This document shows positions 47,749 to 58,192 of a stretch of DNA of 64,000 bases, piece after piece. The notes beneath the pieces are model-generated. The model had not been told where the DNA came from, did no database searches, and saw only the letters and a program-made list of their open reading frames with translations. Source of the stretch: Tetramitus jugosus. Lineage: Eukaryota; Heterolobosea; Eutetramitea; Acrasida; Vahlkampfiidae. Position 1 is the first letter of the stretch; every line of letters starts with the position of its first letter. Made by a program: the position numbers and the translations under genes. The stretch is from positions 310,001 through 374,000 of the forward strand of contig OW569374.1 of the NCBI GenBank assembly GCA_937625935.1. The letters are read 5' to 3'.

Positions 47749-50586
47749 ATGTTGTTGCGATCTTTGCGCAATTCTCAGATGCACCACTCAAGAGTCGCGC
47801 GCACACTTCACACAGCTCTTCTACCAGTCAAGTTGACAAACTCTGTACGATTGAATGATCACCATCGTCGTTTTTTGATGATGAAAACCACAAGTTCAAT
47901 CAATGCATTCGGAACAAGGAAATCTGAAATTAAGAGGGAAGAAGATGAAGAAGATGATGAAGATGTACCCTTCTATGAAACTGGATTTCAATCCATTTTC
48001 TCTTCTACGACGGATGAAGATTCCCCGGGCTCTATGGAAGATTTATTGAGTGAGATCCCTGAGACAAAGGATCAACAACCATTTGGTATTGTAATGCCGA
48101 ACAAGGAGATTGACTTGGACAATCTGATTTTGAAGCGAATCTCTTCTGGAATTTTGAAGAATGTTCCCGCGCTATTGATGCTTCTGCGGTCCGTTCCCAT
48201 TCCACAAGTACCAAGTGATTTTGTGTTGAATGAAATTTTCATGCATTACATGTTTTCTCAGAACGAGTCAGCGATGAAATTGGTGTTGCTGCACTTGAAT
48301 CGTTATGTGGGTGAAGAAAACATTGCTCTACGTTTTAAGAACTTGTATTTGAAAACATTGATTGACTGTAATTTTGAAACCGAGGCAATCAAGGTGTTTC
48401 AAGCAATGAGACAGAGATGGTCCACTCAGGATTTGTTGAAATCTGGTGGCGATGTTGGAGTTGTTGACACAAGGTCACTCAAGAAGAAGAAGAAGACCAC
48501 CCTCGCCAAAAATGAAGAACAAGGAAGCAGCGAGGTGGATAATGTGAAGGACAGTGTGTATCATGATACTATTGCTTCCACGAACTTGAACTTTGTGACC
48601 TTTGCGATCATGATTCGAAACACGAGTCGCCAAATCTTTCCAACGATCAAGTGTGAGATTTTTGATGGGATGATAAGAAATAGGTATCATGATTTCTCAC
48701 CTACCGCCTACTCTTATCTCTATAATTGCATGTTGGAGAAGATGGTCAGATTGCGAAAGTACAATGATGCGATTCAATTGTTTTCTGAGATGACACAAAA
48801 TGGAATATCCGATGAATATTTGACGAATTCAAGTGATGAGAATAATATAACAATGACACAGCCTGGACCGAAGCCACCACTTCCCAATTTAATTTCATTT
48901 TGCATCTTGATGAAAGCATTTTGGAGTGTGAGAGATTTACAACGTGCAAACGATTTATATATGAAGATTCACCAGCAGATTGGAGAGGATCGAGAGGGGG
49001 TCGAACAAGAGATTCGCAATTACCATGGTTCCATTGAAGGTGTTCAGAATATTGATGATTATACGTATGGAAGCCTAATAACGAACGTTGAGAGTATATA
49101 TGAGATTACATGTGAAGGTTTATCACCATCCGTGAAAAGGATGAAAGATGTTGTGAAGCAAATGATGGAGAATGGCTACAAACCTACCATTAAAATGTAT
49201 AATGACATTATGCATGCAGAAATTATCAAGTATAGAAAAAAGAGTCCAAAGGAGAGGCAGCTTTTGGAGCAGAAAGCTCAAGCGGCTCGTGTCACTCAAC
49301 AGAAAGATGGAGAGGCTGAGAACACATCCCTCAACTCCCTGTACACTCCTGCTCCAAAAGTTTTTAATTATGGATTTGAGAATAATCCGGATGAATCATT
49401 GTTGATATCACCCAGTCATTCCATGGCAATAGACATCGTTGATGCGGTGTTGATGGTGTGTAAGGAAATGTACGACGAGCACGCATTATTACCAGATGGG
49501 TATTCGATGAGGAACTTGATGGAGGCATTTTGTCTAACGGGACAGCCAGAACAAGCCTACAAGGTGATGATTAATACATTGAAGAGGAGTCGTGTGCCTA
49601 AAGCGATGATGGCTCGATTATACTCTGTTCTTATACGTTACTATTCAAATAATGATCCTGATCGCGCACTTGAACTCATTGAGGAGATGAGTCAGTCGAC
49701 GATTGTTGTGGGTGAGACTCTTCGAGAGGATGACCATGGAAATATCCAATCAGTTGCTATTGAACAAGGAAAAGCTGTGTTTATTGCCGGTGTAGAGGAG
49801 ATGAACTCTATTCTGAGAGTATATTGCAATCGAAATCAATTGAATAAGGCACTTGAGATACTTCAACAAATGACAGAGAAGTATGCAATTGTTCCTGATA
49901 AATATACAAAGATGATCTTGGCAGCTGGTTATATGAGTAGTAGATTGCCTTACAAAGCAGTTGATTTACTGTCAGATGTGTTTGAGGAAGACACCGGATT
50001 GCGTTTGGATATTTATGCAGCCTCAGGGTTATACTTTAACGTCAAGAAGAGGAAAAAGGACAAAGTGAACGTACTATTGAATCAAATCTTGCAGACTTAC
50101 ATTAGAAGAAGAGATTTAGCCAATGCTGAATACATGATTTATCAAGGAATGCCCAACAGTCAATTGATGGGAGGCTTCATACCAGACACAACATCCGTCA
50201 ACAGCTTTATGGAGCTGCTCATTGCCACCGGTCGTTTAAATTCAGCAATCAACGTGTTTAAAACCATGTTCCGGTCTCCGCTCGATTCGGGAAGCGAACA
50301 ACAACAATCTTCACATCTACTAACTCCTAATGACACGACAATTACTATCATAATCAATGCCTATGCAATCTCGGATTATATTGAACGGGCCGAAGATCTC
50401 TTCGAGAAAGTTCAAAACGGTTCTCTGGCATCCCTGGGCGTACCTAAAGTTACAACAGGCATGTACAACTCTCTTATTGCAGGATACGAAAGAATGGGTG
50501 ATGTGCGAGGTGTGCGCGTGTGGACAGAAAAGTTCAAGTTGTTCCAAACAAGTCAAACCAAGACTGATCAGAGGATATCGAGCTGA
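47749..50586 (+). CDS. Mitochondrial pentatricopeptide-repeat protein
   Basis: 945 residues. The N-terminus (MLLRSLRNSQMHHSRVARTLH) is basic and amphipathic, a mitochondrial presequence. PPR-type motifs of about 35 residues are scattered from residue 190 onward: AYSYLYNCMLEKMVRLRKYN, ISFCILMKAFWSVRDLQRAN, EMNSILRVYCNRNQLNKALE, SVNSFMELLIATGRLNSAIN and MYNSLIAGYERMGDVRGVRV. No DYW or E domain is visible at the C-terminus, so an editing deaminase is not fused here. PPR proteins bind organellar RNA for processing or translation. Confidence 0.85.
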   Translation: MLLRSLRNSQMHHSRVARTLHTALLPVKLTNSVRLNDHHRRFLMMKTTSSINAFGTRKSEIKREEDEEDDEDVPFYETGFQSIFSSTTDEDSPGSMEDLLSEIPETKDQQPFGIVMPNKEIDLDNLILKRISSGILKNVPALLMLLRSVPIPQVPSDFVLNEIFMHYMFSQNESAMKLVLLHLNRYVGEENIALRFKNLYLKTLIDCNFETEAIKVFQAMRQRWSTQDLLKSGGDVGVVDTRSLKKKKKTTLAKNEEQGSSEVDNVKDSVYHDTIASTNLNFVTFAIMIRNTSRQIFPTIKCEIFDGMIRNRYHDFSPTAYSYLYNCMLEKMVRLRKYNDAIQLFSEMTQNGISDEYLTNSSDENNITMTQPGPKPPLPNLISFCILMKAFWSVRDLQRANDLYMKIHQQIGEDREGVEQEIRNYHGSIEGVQNIDDYTYGSLITNVESIYEITCEGLSPSVKRMKDVVKQMMENGYKPTIKMYNDIMHAEIIKYRKKSPKERQLLEQKAQAARVTQQKDGEAENTSLNSLYTPAPKVFNYGFENNPDESLLISPSHSMAIDIVDAVLMVCKEMYDEHALLPDGYSMRNLMEAFCLTGQPEQAYKVMINTLKRSRVPKAMMARLYSVLIRYYSNNDPDRALELIEEMSQSTIVVGETLREDDHGNIQSVAIEQGKAVFIAGVEEMNSILRVYCNRNQLNKALEILQQMTEKYAIVPDKYTKMILAAGYMSSRLPYKAVDLLSDVFEEDTGLRLDIYAASGLYFNVKKRKKDKVNVLLNQILQTYIRRRDLANAEYMIYQGMPNSQLMGGFIPDTTSVNSFMELLIATGRLNSAINVFKTMFRSPLDSGSEQQQSSHLLTPNDTTITIIINAYAISDYIERAEDLFEKVQNGSLASLGVPKVTTGMYNSLIAGYERMGDVRGVRVWTEKFKLFQTSQTKTDQRISS

Positions 50587-50741
50587 AGTTGTCAGTCGAT
50601 TCAGGATCAAACCAAAAAGTTATTTATCAAGTTCGTACATTCAAGCAAGGAGGGAGGAGTGGTTGTTTTACAAAATTCACACAAAGTAAAGGGGAAATTG
50701 ATTTTGCTCCGATTTTCCGCAAATTGAACCAGAACAAAAAA

Positions 50742-52417
50742 ATGATCAAAGAAGCACTGATCAAGGAACTCGATTTTGTCATCTATGGCATTGAATGGAT
50801 CGATCAGCATCATGTTGTGATCGGAGGTGGTGGAGGTCACGGCATACCCAACAAATTGGTACGTGCGTTTTTAAAGAGGAAATTTTTTGCTTGAGACATT
50901 TTGGCGCGAAAAATGAGAGCATCTACTGTTTGGGTGAGAAGCGCTAACATTTCTTCTTCTTCTTTTTCTTCTCGCATTAGCTAATTTGTCGCATTGGTGC
51001 ACACGATAAATCATTGAATATTGTCAATGAATTGACCTTGAGTGGAGAGGATGTTGTGTGGAGTATGAGTTGTGCTCATGACAACAAGAACAAGAGGTAC
51101 ATTGTTTTTACCACTTTGTGTGACTTGATTTTGGTAAAGTACGACCCACACAGTTCGTTCAAGATGAAGATGTGTGATCGTGTTTCACTGTTCAGTGATT
51201 CAGAAGACAATGGAAAGAAGCCTGTGCGCATCTCTTTTGTTCCGCATGAAAATTCATTCATTGTTTTGACTTGTGACGACTCGAATGACTTGTTGCTGTT
51301 TTCTGTGACTGAGAATGAAAAGTTGATGCTTGGTACGACATTGCTCTCCAATGTTCAGAACAGTAAGGAGCATGCTCAAGCTACTAAAACAACTACCGCC
51401 AAGAAGCAGCAAAAGCAGAAGAAGAATATCAAGGGAAACAAGGACAGTACCGCAGCTGCCACTACTCCATCAGAAGAAGAGGCCAAGGTTGAAAAGGAAG
51501 AGAAAACTCAAAAGAAAGAAGAGCAAGAAGCACAAGATGACAAAGTCGTCGTGCCAGATGCCAAGAGAATGAGAGATTTAGCAATGTCCATCAACGAAAA
51601 AGCCACCGAAGTATTTATTGCGGCAACTACAGAAGATAACATGGTAAAAGCCTGGAAAGTTAGTATCACTAAGAACAGCGACAATCATACCAGTAAGAGC
51701 AAGAAAGAAAAAAATAATAGCAATAGTAGCAACAGAGACATGACATTTGAGTACGAGTTGTTGAAACATTCTGCATCACATTTGAGTAAGGTTGCTGATG
51801 GAAAGCAGAGATTGAGAAATATTGCCTTTTCAAAGGTGAATCCCAACTTGTTCTATGCATTGCACACTTCTCGAATGGGTCAGCCTCATGTGACAGTTTA
51901 TGATATACGCGATGCAGGAAAGATTTATGCAATCAAGGTTCACAACAATGCTGCTACTGACTTTAGTGTCGGCAGTGTGTTTGTTGCGGAGGATAAAACA
52001 ATTGTGCTGAACACGACTCAAAAATCAGCGAATGATCGATTATTGGAAAGAGAATTTTTGAGTTTTGGAATCAAGAATGGTTTAGTAGTTCGCGAGGTTG
52101 TGTTTGATGAATCGAAAGAATCTGTGAATAGACTTGTCGCAGTGGGAGAATATTATGGAGCGCACACTGATCCGATCACATGTAACAATATATTATTGAC
52201 AACCGAGGATTTGATTGATGAAAAGGCAAGTAAGCGACCTATTTTGCGATTAGCAAGTGGAAGCATAGATAGGAGTGTTGGTTTCAGAGATACTCCTCTC
52301 AGATCTCCTTTTTCTCTGCAACTAATTATGTTCGCAATCGTATTACTGGTGTCAATGTTAGTTTTTGCCTTGAAGAGCATATTCATGCGAGAGCATATGT
52401 CTTCTATCGAGAACTAA
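50742..52417 (+). CDS. PREB: SEC12/PREB-type WD40 membrane protein, two exons
   Basis: Exons 50742-50858 and 50981-52417, 517 residues; the 122-nt intron has a GTACGT donor. Exon 1 ends in the family motif GGGGGHGIPNKL, which coordinates potassium in yeast Sec12. The propeller blades are divergent (WSMSCAHDNKNKRYIVFTTL, then ASGSIDRSVGFRDTPLR). The C-terminal region has one hydrophobic helix (LIMFAIVLLVSMLVFALKSI) for ER anchoring, with a short luminal tail. A Lys/Glu/Gln-rich insert lies at residues about 160-230. Sec12 loads GTP on SAR1 to start COPII budding. Confidence 0.85.
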
Positions 52418-52447
52418 GGGGAATTTATTACTCGAGTAAAGTACGCC

Positions 52448-53917
52448 TTATCGACATTCCCAAATTCTTATTTTTGTATCAACTCCTCCAGTTGCTATGA
52501 CCGGTCGTTGGCGACTCAATTTCATGCATGTTACAAAATGAGGATGAGCATCCTTAATATTTTTGATACAAAGGTCGGTCGACAGATCCCATATGCGCAT
52601 TGATCGATCATCAGAGCAAGAGATTGCATGAGTCATATTCGGAAGGATAAATGCTTCTTTGACCCAGCTGTCATGCCCCTTTAGAGTTGCAACAATTTCT
52701 GCTGTTTCGATGTTCCATACGTATATCATTTTATCTCTTCCTCCAGATATTAGATATTGTTTCCTTTTCGTTTCCTCGCTTCCATTCGCTGCCACACCGT
52801 CATCAGGAGAGTGTGACTTTTGGATCCGGTAATCAGTGTCATCCGAGAAATTGATACACTCCACAATGTGGGTGTGTTTTCGCAGGGTTTGAATACATTG
52901 TTGCGTGGTCAAGTTCCATATTCGAATATTCTGCGAATGAGATCGTAAAGTTAGTGAAGCTGACACCAGAGACTTGATCAAAGAATGATTAACATACATT
53001 GTCTGAATTGCAAGTTGCAAGCAAGGTACCATCGCTATTACAAACAACTCGTCTCACCCATCCTGGCTCTCTCATAGTTAACTTACAGAATCCTGTTTCT
53101 ATCTCCCAGATCTTAATTGTGTTATCTCGACTCACTGATACTATCTTGTCTCCCGTAGGCAAAAAACAAACGCTAGAAATATTATGCTCGTGGCCGGTTA
53201 GAACCTTGATCACTTCTCTGGTGTTCATATCCCAAAGTCTTATTGTTAAATCTGCGGAACATGATACTGTGAGGAATAATGGGGTGTTAGATGGGTGGAG
53301 TTGTTCTTCAAACACGTGAGCTACATACCCAAATATTTTCCTGTGGGATCAAACGCCACACTATTCACATTATTCGTGTGTCCTCGCAAAGATTTCTCCA
53401 TTAACCCACTTTCATAATCCCATATGATAATCGAAGCATCATCTGAAGCACTGGCCAATAGAGGAAAGTATGGGTGAAAGGCGAGACAAGTAATAGAATC
53501 CCTGTGTCCTGACAATTCAAATCGGTACGGCTCAACGGGTAATACGCTGTATCTCTCTCCTTTTTTAATCTTTTTGTGAATTTCACCAGTTTTATATTCA
53601 TTCAGTTCGTTTTGAAGTTGTTCCAACCTTGTTTCTAATTGCAAAATCTTTTGTTGTTGCCTTGAAAGCATGGTCCATTTTCTTTGTAAGAGATCTTCCT
53701 TTTCCTTCGAGTTCAAGTGTTCTCTGTCCAGTTCCTCCAAACAGTCTGATTCTTTCATCAATGAATCGCATGTGTTCACATACTTTTGGTTCCTACAGTA
53801 CTCATAGATGGCACATTCCCTGAAAAGGATGGTTCAAGTGAGCACAAGGAAGAATGATGAACAATTTAGAGCTGAAATAACATACAATTCAGTTTGTTTC
53901 TGTTTCATTAGGGACAT
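52448..53917 (-). CDS. PAFAH1B1: LIS1 (PAFAH1B1) homologue, four exons
   Basis: Exons on the minus strand: 53917-53886, 53819-53329, 53266-52998 and 52930-52448, 424 residues against 410 in animals. Introns are 66, 62 and 67 nt, all GT-AG and phase-consistent. An N-terminal LisH (ECAIYEYCRNQKYVNTCDSL), a short coiled coil (QQKILQLETRLEQLQNEL) and seven WD40 blades are visible, ending in VDTKIRIWECR, which matches the animal VWECR end. LIS1 binds cytoplasmic dynein and opens its autoinhibited state. With WDR92 and BBS8 it adds a third dynein or cilium gene to this window. Confidence 0.95.
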
Positions 53918-54177
53918 ATCGGAAGACTAAGAAGTAGATCCACTCAATAGATAAACAATGTCGATGTTCTTTTATCTCTAATCTTTCTCCGCCAATTTTG
54001 CTCCGTCATTTACGATAACAATTCGAACTCCAGCATTTCTCTGGCAACATTTGGCGCCTGTCAAAAAATCCATCGCCAATTTTTCATGTGGGAAAATAAA
54101 CTGTTTAGGGCTAAGAAACTAACAAAGATTTATTCCACTATCGCTCTCCAACAGAAATTTCAGACTTCATTTATTGT

Positions 54178-57100
54178 TTACACTTCTGTGTACCAATAGG
54201 CGTTGGGGAGAGAATATTGATTTCCACCAGAAGAAACCACAACTGTGGCGCGTAGTCCCTTGATAGTTGTGCTTGGAATCGTGCATCTTACTTTTGTGCT
54301 CGATACAACATACAAATTAACACACGGTTTTCCATCAACGCTAACTGTTGTATCAGCTGAGAAACCATACCCACGCACACTGATCACATTTCCTCCAGCC
54401 ATCAACCCTCGCGATGGGAATACTGATATGATGTATGGTACGTTGTATGGAATCGGTTGTTGAGGTTTCAGGATATTCAACATATTTCCTCCATAATCCG
54501 TGCTGATGATTGATCCATCAAAACCCATTTCTGTACTCAATCCTCCGTATGCTGAATTCAAGTCTGCCAAGAGGCTCGATTTTACAATGTATTGTCCATC
54601 AGTTGACAGAGACACATCGTACAAACCACCTTGGTAGTGGCCAATGATCAAATGTCCACGCATCTGACCCTCAAATGTATTGGCAGTGTATTCAAACAAA
54701 CCATCAACACTGGATGTAAATCTTCCTATTCCTTGAGTATACTCCCCTGGAATACTTGGCGTCGTTGCACTTCGGAATACACATTGTCTAGGATCGTTCA
54801 TAGCTTTGGCTCTCGCTCTATTAGGGGAACCATAATAAGAACCTTGAGTAACAATCACAAGCTCATCCATCGTCGTTTCTCCTTCCTTGTCTGTCGTGCA
54901 ACTCGTTGACATTCGTCCAAATATATTTGCTGGTCCATTATCAGTTGCATAAAGCAGACCGTTTGTATGAAGAACAACACCATACGCATTTTTGAGTCCA
55001 GACGCATACACAGACACATCCAAACCATCAATCTGTACTCCATTTTCACTATCGTTGTTGGTGTATCTGACATTACCCTTAAAATTGGATCCCTTACTTA
55101 TCTTAGCGATGATAATTGAGGCCGATAGTTGCTTCTCTGTTTGAGTTCCAGACGGAGTAAGTGGTCCAGGAATACCACCATTTGTGTTACTGCCCACACT
55201 TACTAAAAGATCCAAGTTTTGGGTGAATTCAAGACCATTCACACCATGATCTCGCTCACTCACTGGAAGTCCCGTGATGAGTTCTTGGACAACATTCATT
55301 GCAGTTCCAGAAACGATCGCGACTCCTCCCTTGGCATCATTTGTAGTATCACTATGAAAGATTATGGAATGAGTGACATATATGAATACATTACCAGTGT
55401 TCGCAAAATCTTTCGGGTTAAAGTTGATTCCGAGGAGTGCTTTTCCAGCGAGAACATTGCTTGTCACGGTTTGAATAACATTCATGGATTCATCAAGTGT
55501 AAATCTGGTCAGAATTCCGACCACAGATCCAACATACAACTTCTCGTCGGGTCCAAATTTAATAACAGTTGGATTCGAGACTGTCACGAGTCCTCTGCCC
55601 TGGAAAGAAACGACTGAAGAACCACTAGAATAGACAAATTGCTTGATATTACTTGTGGTAGATGGAGTAGTGACAACAACAGCTGCAGAGGTTGCTGAGG
55701 AAGTAGGCACAATGCATTCAATCGTTGATGAATCCTTGACTTGAACACCTGTACAGGCTTTCCCTCCAATTGTTACAGCGGTCCTCGAACTAGAGTAGAA
55801 GAACCCAAAACCGGTGATCGTTATTTTGTAGCCACCTTGCAAACCTCCAGATGCAGGTGAGATGCTATGGATCACCGGTTTGGTAACTTGTTGATCAAAG
55901 GAGAAGGCAGAGGCTGGTATAGGTACAGTAGAGGCCGATCCAGGTAGTTTCCAGTATAATTTGACTCCCTTATCTCCAGTTCCTTGGAAGTAACGAACTC
56001 GGAAAGAAATTTGTCCCTGAGGTAAGTAAGTAGTAGCACTGACTGTCGTCATTGCAAGAGCTCCATCGTTGTCGATGAGTGTTACTCCATTGATTATTAA
56101 CCTGGAACCATCATCACTCTCCAAACTAAAGCCATAGGTTCCAGAAGATGGAGCATTAATGAATCCCTTGAACTCCATCGCAAAGTTATTCACGTAGTTC
56201 GTGCCAGGGAAGGTCGTTTGATAATTAATTCCAGATTTTTCAATAAAACCATAATCAGGCTTCGCACTATCGACATCCGGAATCTTAGTCAATAATGTAG
56301 AATATTGGTAATAGTAAGTTTCTACTCCGATGACTACAGGAGGTAACACAGTGATAGTAATGATAGCAATATCGGCATTCCCTGCAGAGTCAACCACTTT
56401 GAGTCTAATCGGATTGATACCAACAGGAATTTGGGCTGTAATGATCACACTGGTGCCCAATACTGTCGCTCCCAACATCCATTGATAACTCACAAGCGTT
56501 GCTGGTGGTAAAAGATGAGTATGAGAACCCTGTCCGTTCAAAGTGACTGTCACATATCCAACACCTTCAGCATCAGTAATTGAATAGTCGTCTCCTGGAA
56601 CAGAATGAGCAGTATGATCGGCAGGTCTAGTGATTGTAAAATCAACACTGTTACTTGTTGATGAACCTTGTTTAACTGTGACACTGGTCAAGCCGGTGTA
56701 TCCAACGGGAACAACAGTTTGAATCAAAGTAGAGCTCTGAACTGTTGTTTGAACTGCAGCAGTAGTTCCAAAGTAGACTGTACAACCACTTGCAAAGTTA
56801 GTCCCAATAATCTGGATGGACTCTAACGGAAGAGAGGAAGTAGGGTTAATGGATGAAATGGTAGGTGTTGAGCCCGATGGAGGAGGAGGATTACCTCCAA
56901 CAGGACACAATACACCGCTACAACAGTCATACTGTGTTGGCTTGTAGCATGCTTGACCACATGCCAAGTGACCAACCGGGCAAAGGAATCCATTTAAGCA
57001 TATGTACACCTTTGTGTCGAAGCACGAAGCACCACAACAACTTAATGGAGGTGGACAAGTACAGCTCGGTGCTACCAACGGATGGGATGGTGGATCATTT

Positions 57101-57246
57101 AATGCATTTCCAGTGTAAGATCTCGGTCTTAGTCGTATTTCTGGAATTGACAGAACATAGGACAACAGAAGGAGCACTACTGCGAGAACCAAAAACTGTT
57201 TCTTGAACGGTGTGGAGCCATGATGATTATTCAACTTCAGATTCAT
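54178..57246 (-). CDS. Secreted TIG/PA14 multidomain protein with propeller-like region
   Basis: 1022 residues. A basic start precedes a signal peptide or anchor (FLVLAVVLLLLSYVLS). Then a Cys/Pro-rich region (residues about 60-120), an IPT/TIG domain (about 130-210), a PKD-like domain (about 215-305), a PA14 domain (about 310-455, FKGFINAPSSGTYGFSLESD and DDGSRLIINGVTLID), a second TIG domain (about 465-545), a region resembling glucose/sorbosone-dehydrogenase or NHL propellers (about 550-930, IKFGPDEKLYVGSV and VLHTNGLLYATDNGPA) and a final TIG domain. PA14 domains bind carbohydrates. An extracellular adhesion or glycan-degrading role is inferred. Confidence 0.8.
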   Translation of the reverse strand: MNLKLNNHHGSTPFKKQFLVLAVVLLLLSYVLSIPEIRLRPRSYTGNALNDPPSHPLVAPSCTCPPPLSCCGASCFDTKVYICLNGFLCPVGHLACGQACYKPTQYDCCSGVLCPVGGNPPPPSGSTPTISSINPTSSLPLESIQIIGTNFASGCTVYFGTTAAVQTTVQSSTLIQTVVPVGYTGLTSVTVKQGSSTSNSVDFTITRPADHTAHSVPGDDYSITDAEGVGYVTVTLNGQGSHTHLLPPATLVSYQWMLGATVLGTSVIITAQIPVGINPIRLKVVDSAGNADIAIITITVLPPVVIGVETYYYQYSTLLTKIPDVDSAKPDYGFIEKSGINYQTTFPGTNYVNNFAMEFKGFINAPSSGTYGFSLESDDGSRLIINGVTLIDNDGALAMTTVSATTYLPQGQISFRVRYFQGTGDKGVKLYWKLPGSASTVPIPASAFSFDQQVTKPVIHSISPASGGLQGGYKITITGFGFFYSSSRTAVTIGGKACTGVQVKDSSTIECIVPTSSATSAAVVVTTPSTTSNIKQFVYSSGSSVVSFQGRGLVTVSNPTVIKFGPDEKLYVGSVVGILTRFTLDESMNVIQTVTSNVLAGKALLGINFNPKDFANTGNVFIYVTHSIIFHSDTTNDAKGGVAIVSGTAMNVVQELITGLPVSERDHGVNGLEFTQNLDLLVSVGSNTNGGIPGPLTPSGTQTEKQLSASIIIAKISKGSNFKGNVRYTNNDSENGVQIDGLDVSVYASGLKNAYGVVLHTNGLLYATDNGPANIFGRMSTSCTTDKEGETTMDELVIVTQGSYYGSPNRARAKAMNDPRQCVFRSATTPSIPGEYTQGIGRFTSSVDGLFEYTANTFEGQMRGHLIIGHYQGGLYDVSLSTDGQYIVKSSLLADLNSAYGGLSTEMGFDGSIISTDYGGNMLNILKPQQPIPYNVPYIISVFPSRGLMAGGNVISVRGYGFSADTTVSVDGKPCVNLYVVSSTKVRCTIPSTTIKGLRATVVVSSGGNQYSLPNAYWYTEV

Positions 57247-58192
57247 GTTTTTGTTAGTTTGGTCGTTGGGTTGAATCTCCTTTTCAAATAACGCGTTGAA
57301 TTTCGTTCATCTATCCTAAAACAGAAGATAAAACCCTCTCACGTCCGAGCTGAATCAGCGTCTTCGAGCAAGTGTTGTGTATAAGACAGCTTCGTCACAG
57401 ATGTTTTTCGATTATTACAACAAATGATGTTCCGACATCTGTGCATCAGGATAACTTATCGGGTCCTGGTCAAGGGAATCGATTCCCTAAAATCATTTCT
57501 CGAGATACTGACGTTTATGGGAACAATCTGTCAATTTGTAACACCGTCATGGAAATAATTGCCATTTTTATATCTTCATCTAGTGTTAATTATTGATCAT
57601 CGTTTGAAGGAGTCAAATTGGATGCAGCCGAAAACTGATTCGATCTTTGTTCAAACTTCGATTTCTCTTTGTATCGAAGAGTATTTGGTAATGGTTTGGG
57701 AGTATTCTCCTGGAGGCAATTTCAGCACAAAACACAAAATATCATCTCTTTCTTTCAGCTGGTGAACAGTCTCGTGATTGAAAGTACAAGAAACAGAATG
57801 GTCAATTGTCTGATCTGAGTAGTATGATGGGAGGACTTGGACAATAACCGACCAAGGAGTTTTCTGATGTAGTTCAATTGCAAACAATGAACAGTCTCCA
57901 ATACTTTTCACATGGTAGAATTAAACATATTATTTCAAACATTAAACAATCTCCACAATTCTCTCAGCACACCTCCTTGTATCTTATGTCATGAGTTGGG
58001 TTCTTGTGAAGTTCACTAAAATGATCTCACATGTGTCATATCTGTTGTTATTGTCCTCACAATCAATCAAGCTGTCATTCCATTCCTATCTCTCATTAAT
58101 CTTTCCAAATCTCCAGTAGGGTTAACTGATGTGTTTTATTCTGGTTGATTAACTTTTTTATCATTCTGTCACAACTTCGATCTTATTGCTAC
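57247..58192. other. 946-bp gap with an orphan minus-strand reading frame
   Basis: This is the longest stretch without an assigned gene. On the minus strand a frame is open from about 57920 to the stop at 57651 and encodes a well-mixed peptide including HQKTPWSVIVQVLPSYYSDQ and HQLKERDDILCFVLKLPPGE, which looks like beta-strand protein. It has no ATG; an AAAAG acceptor-like site at about 57903 could begin it, but no upstream exon is evident. It may be a gene remnant or an unannotated last exon. The remainder holds the 5' region of the TIG/PA14 gene (57247 onward) and the F-box gene 3' end. Confidence 0.35.
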
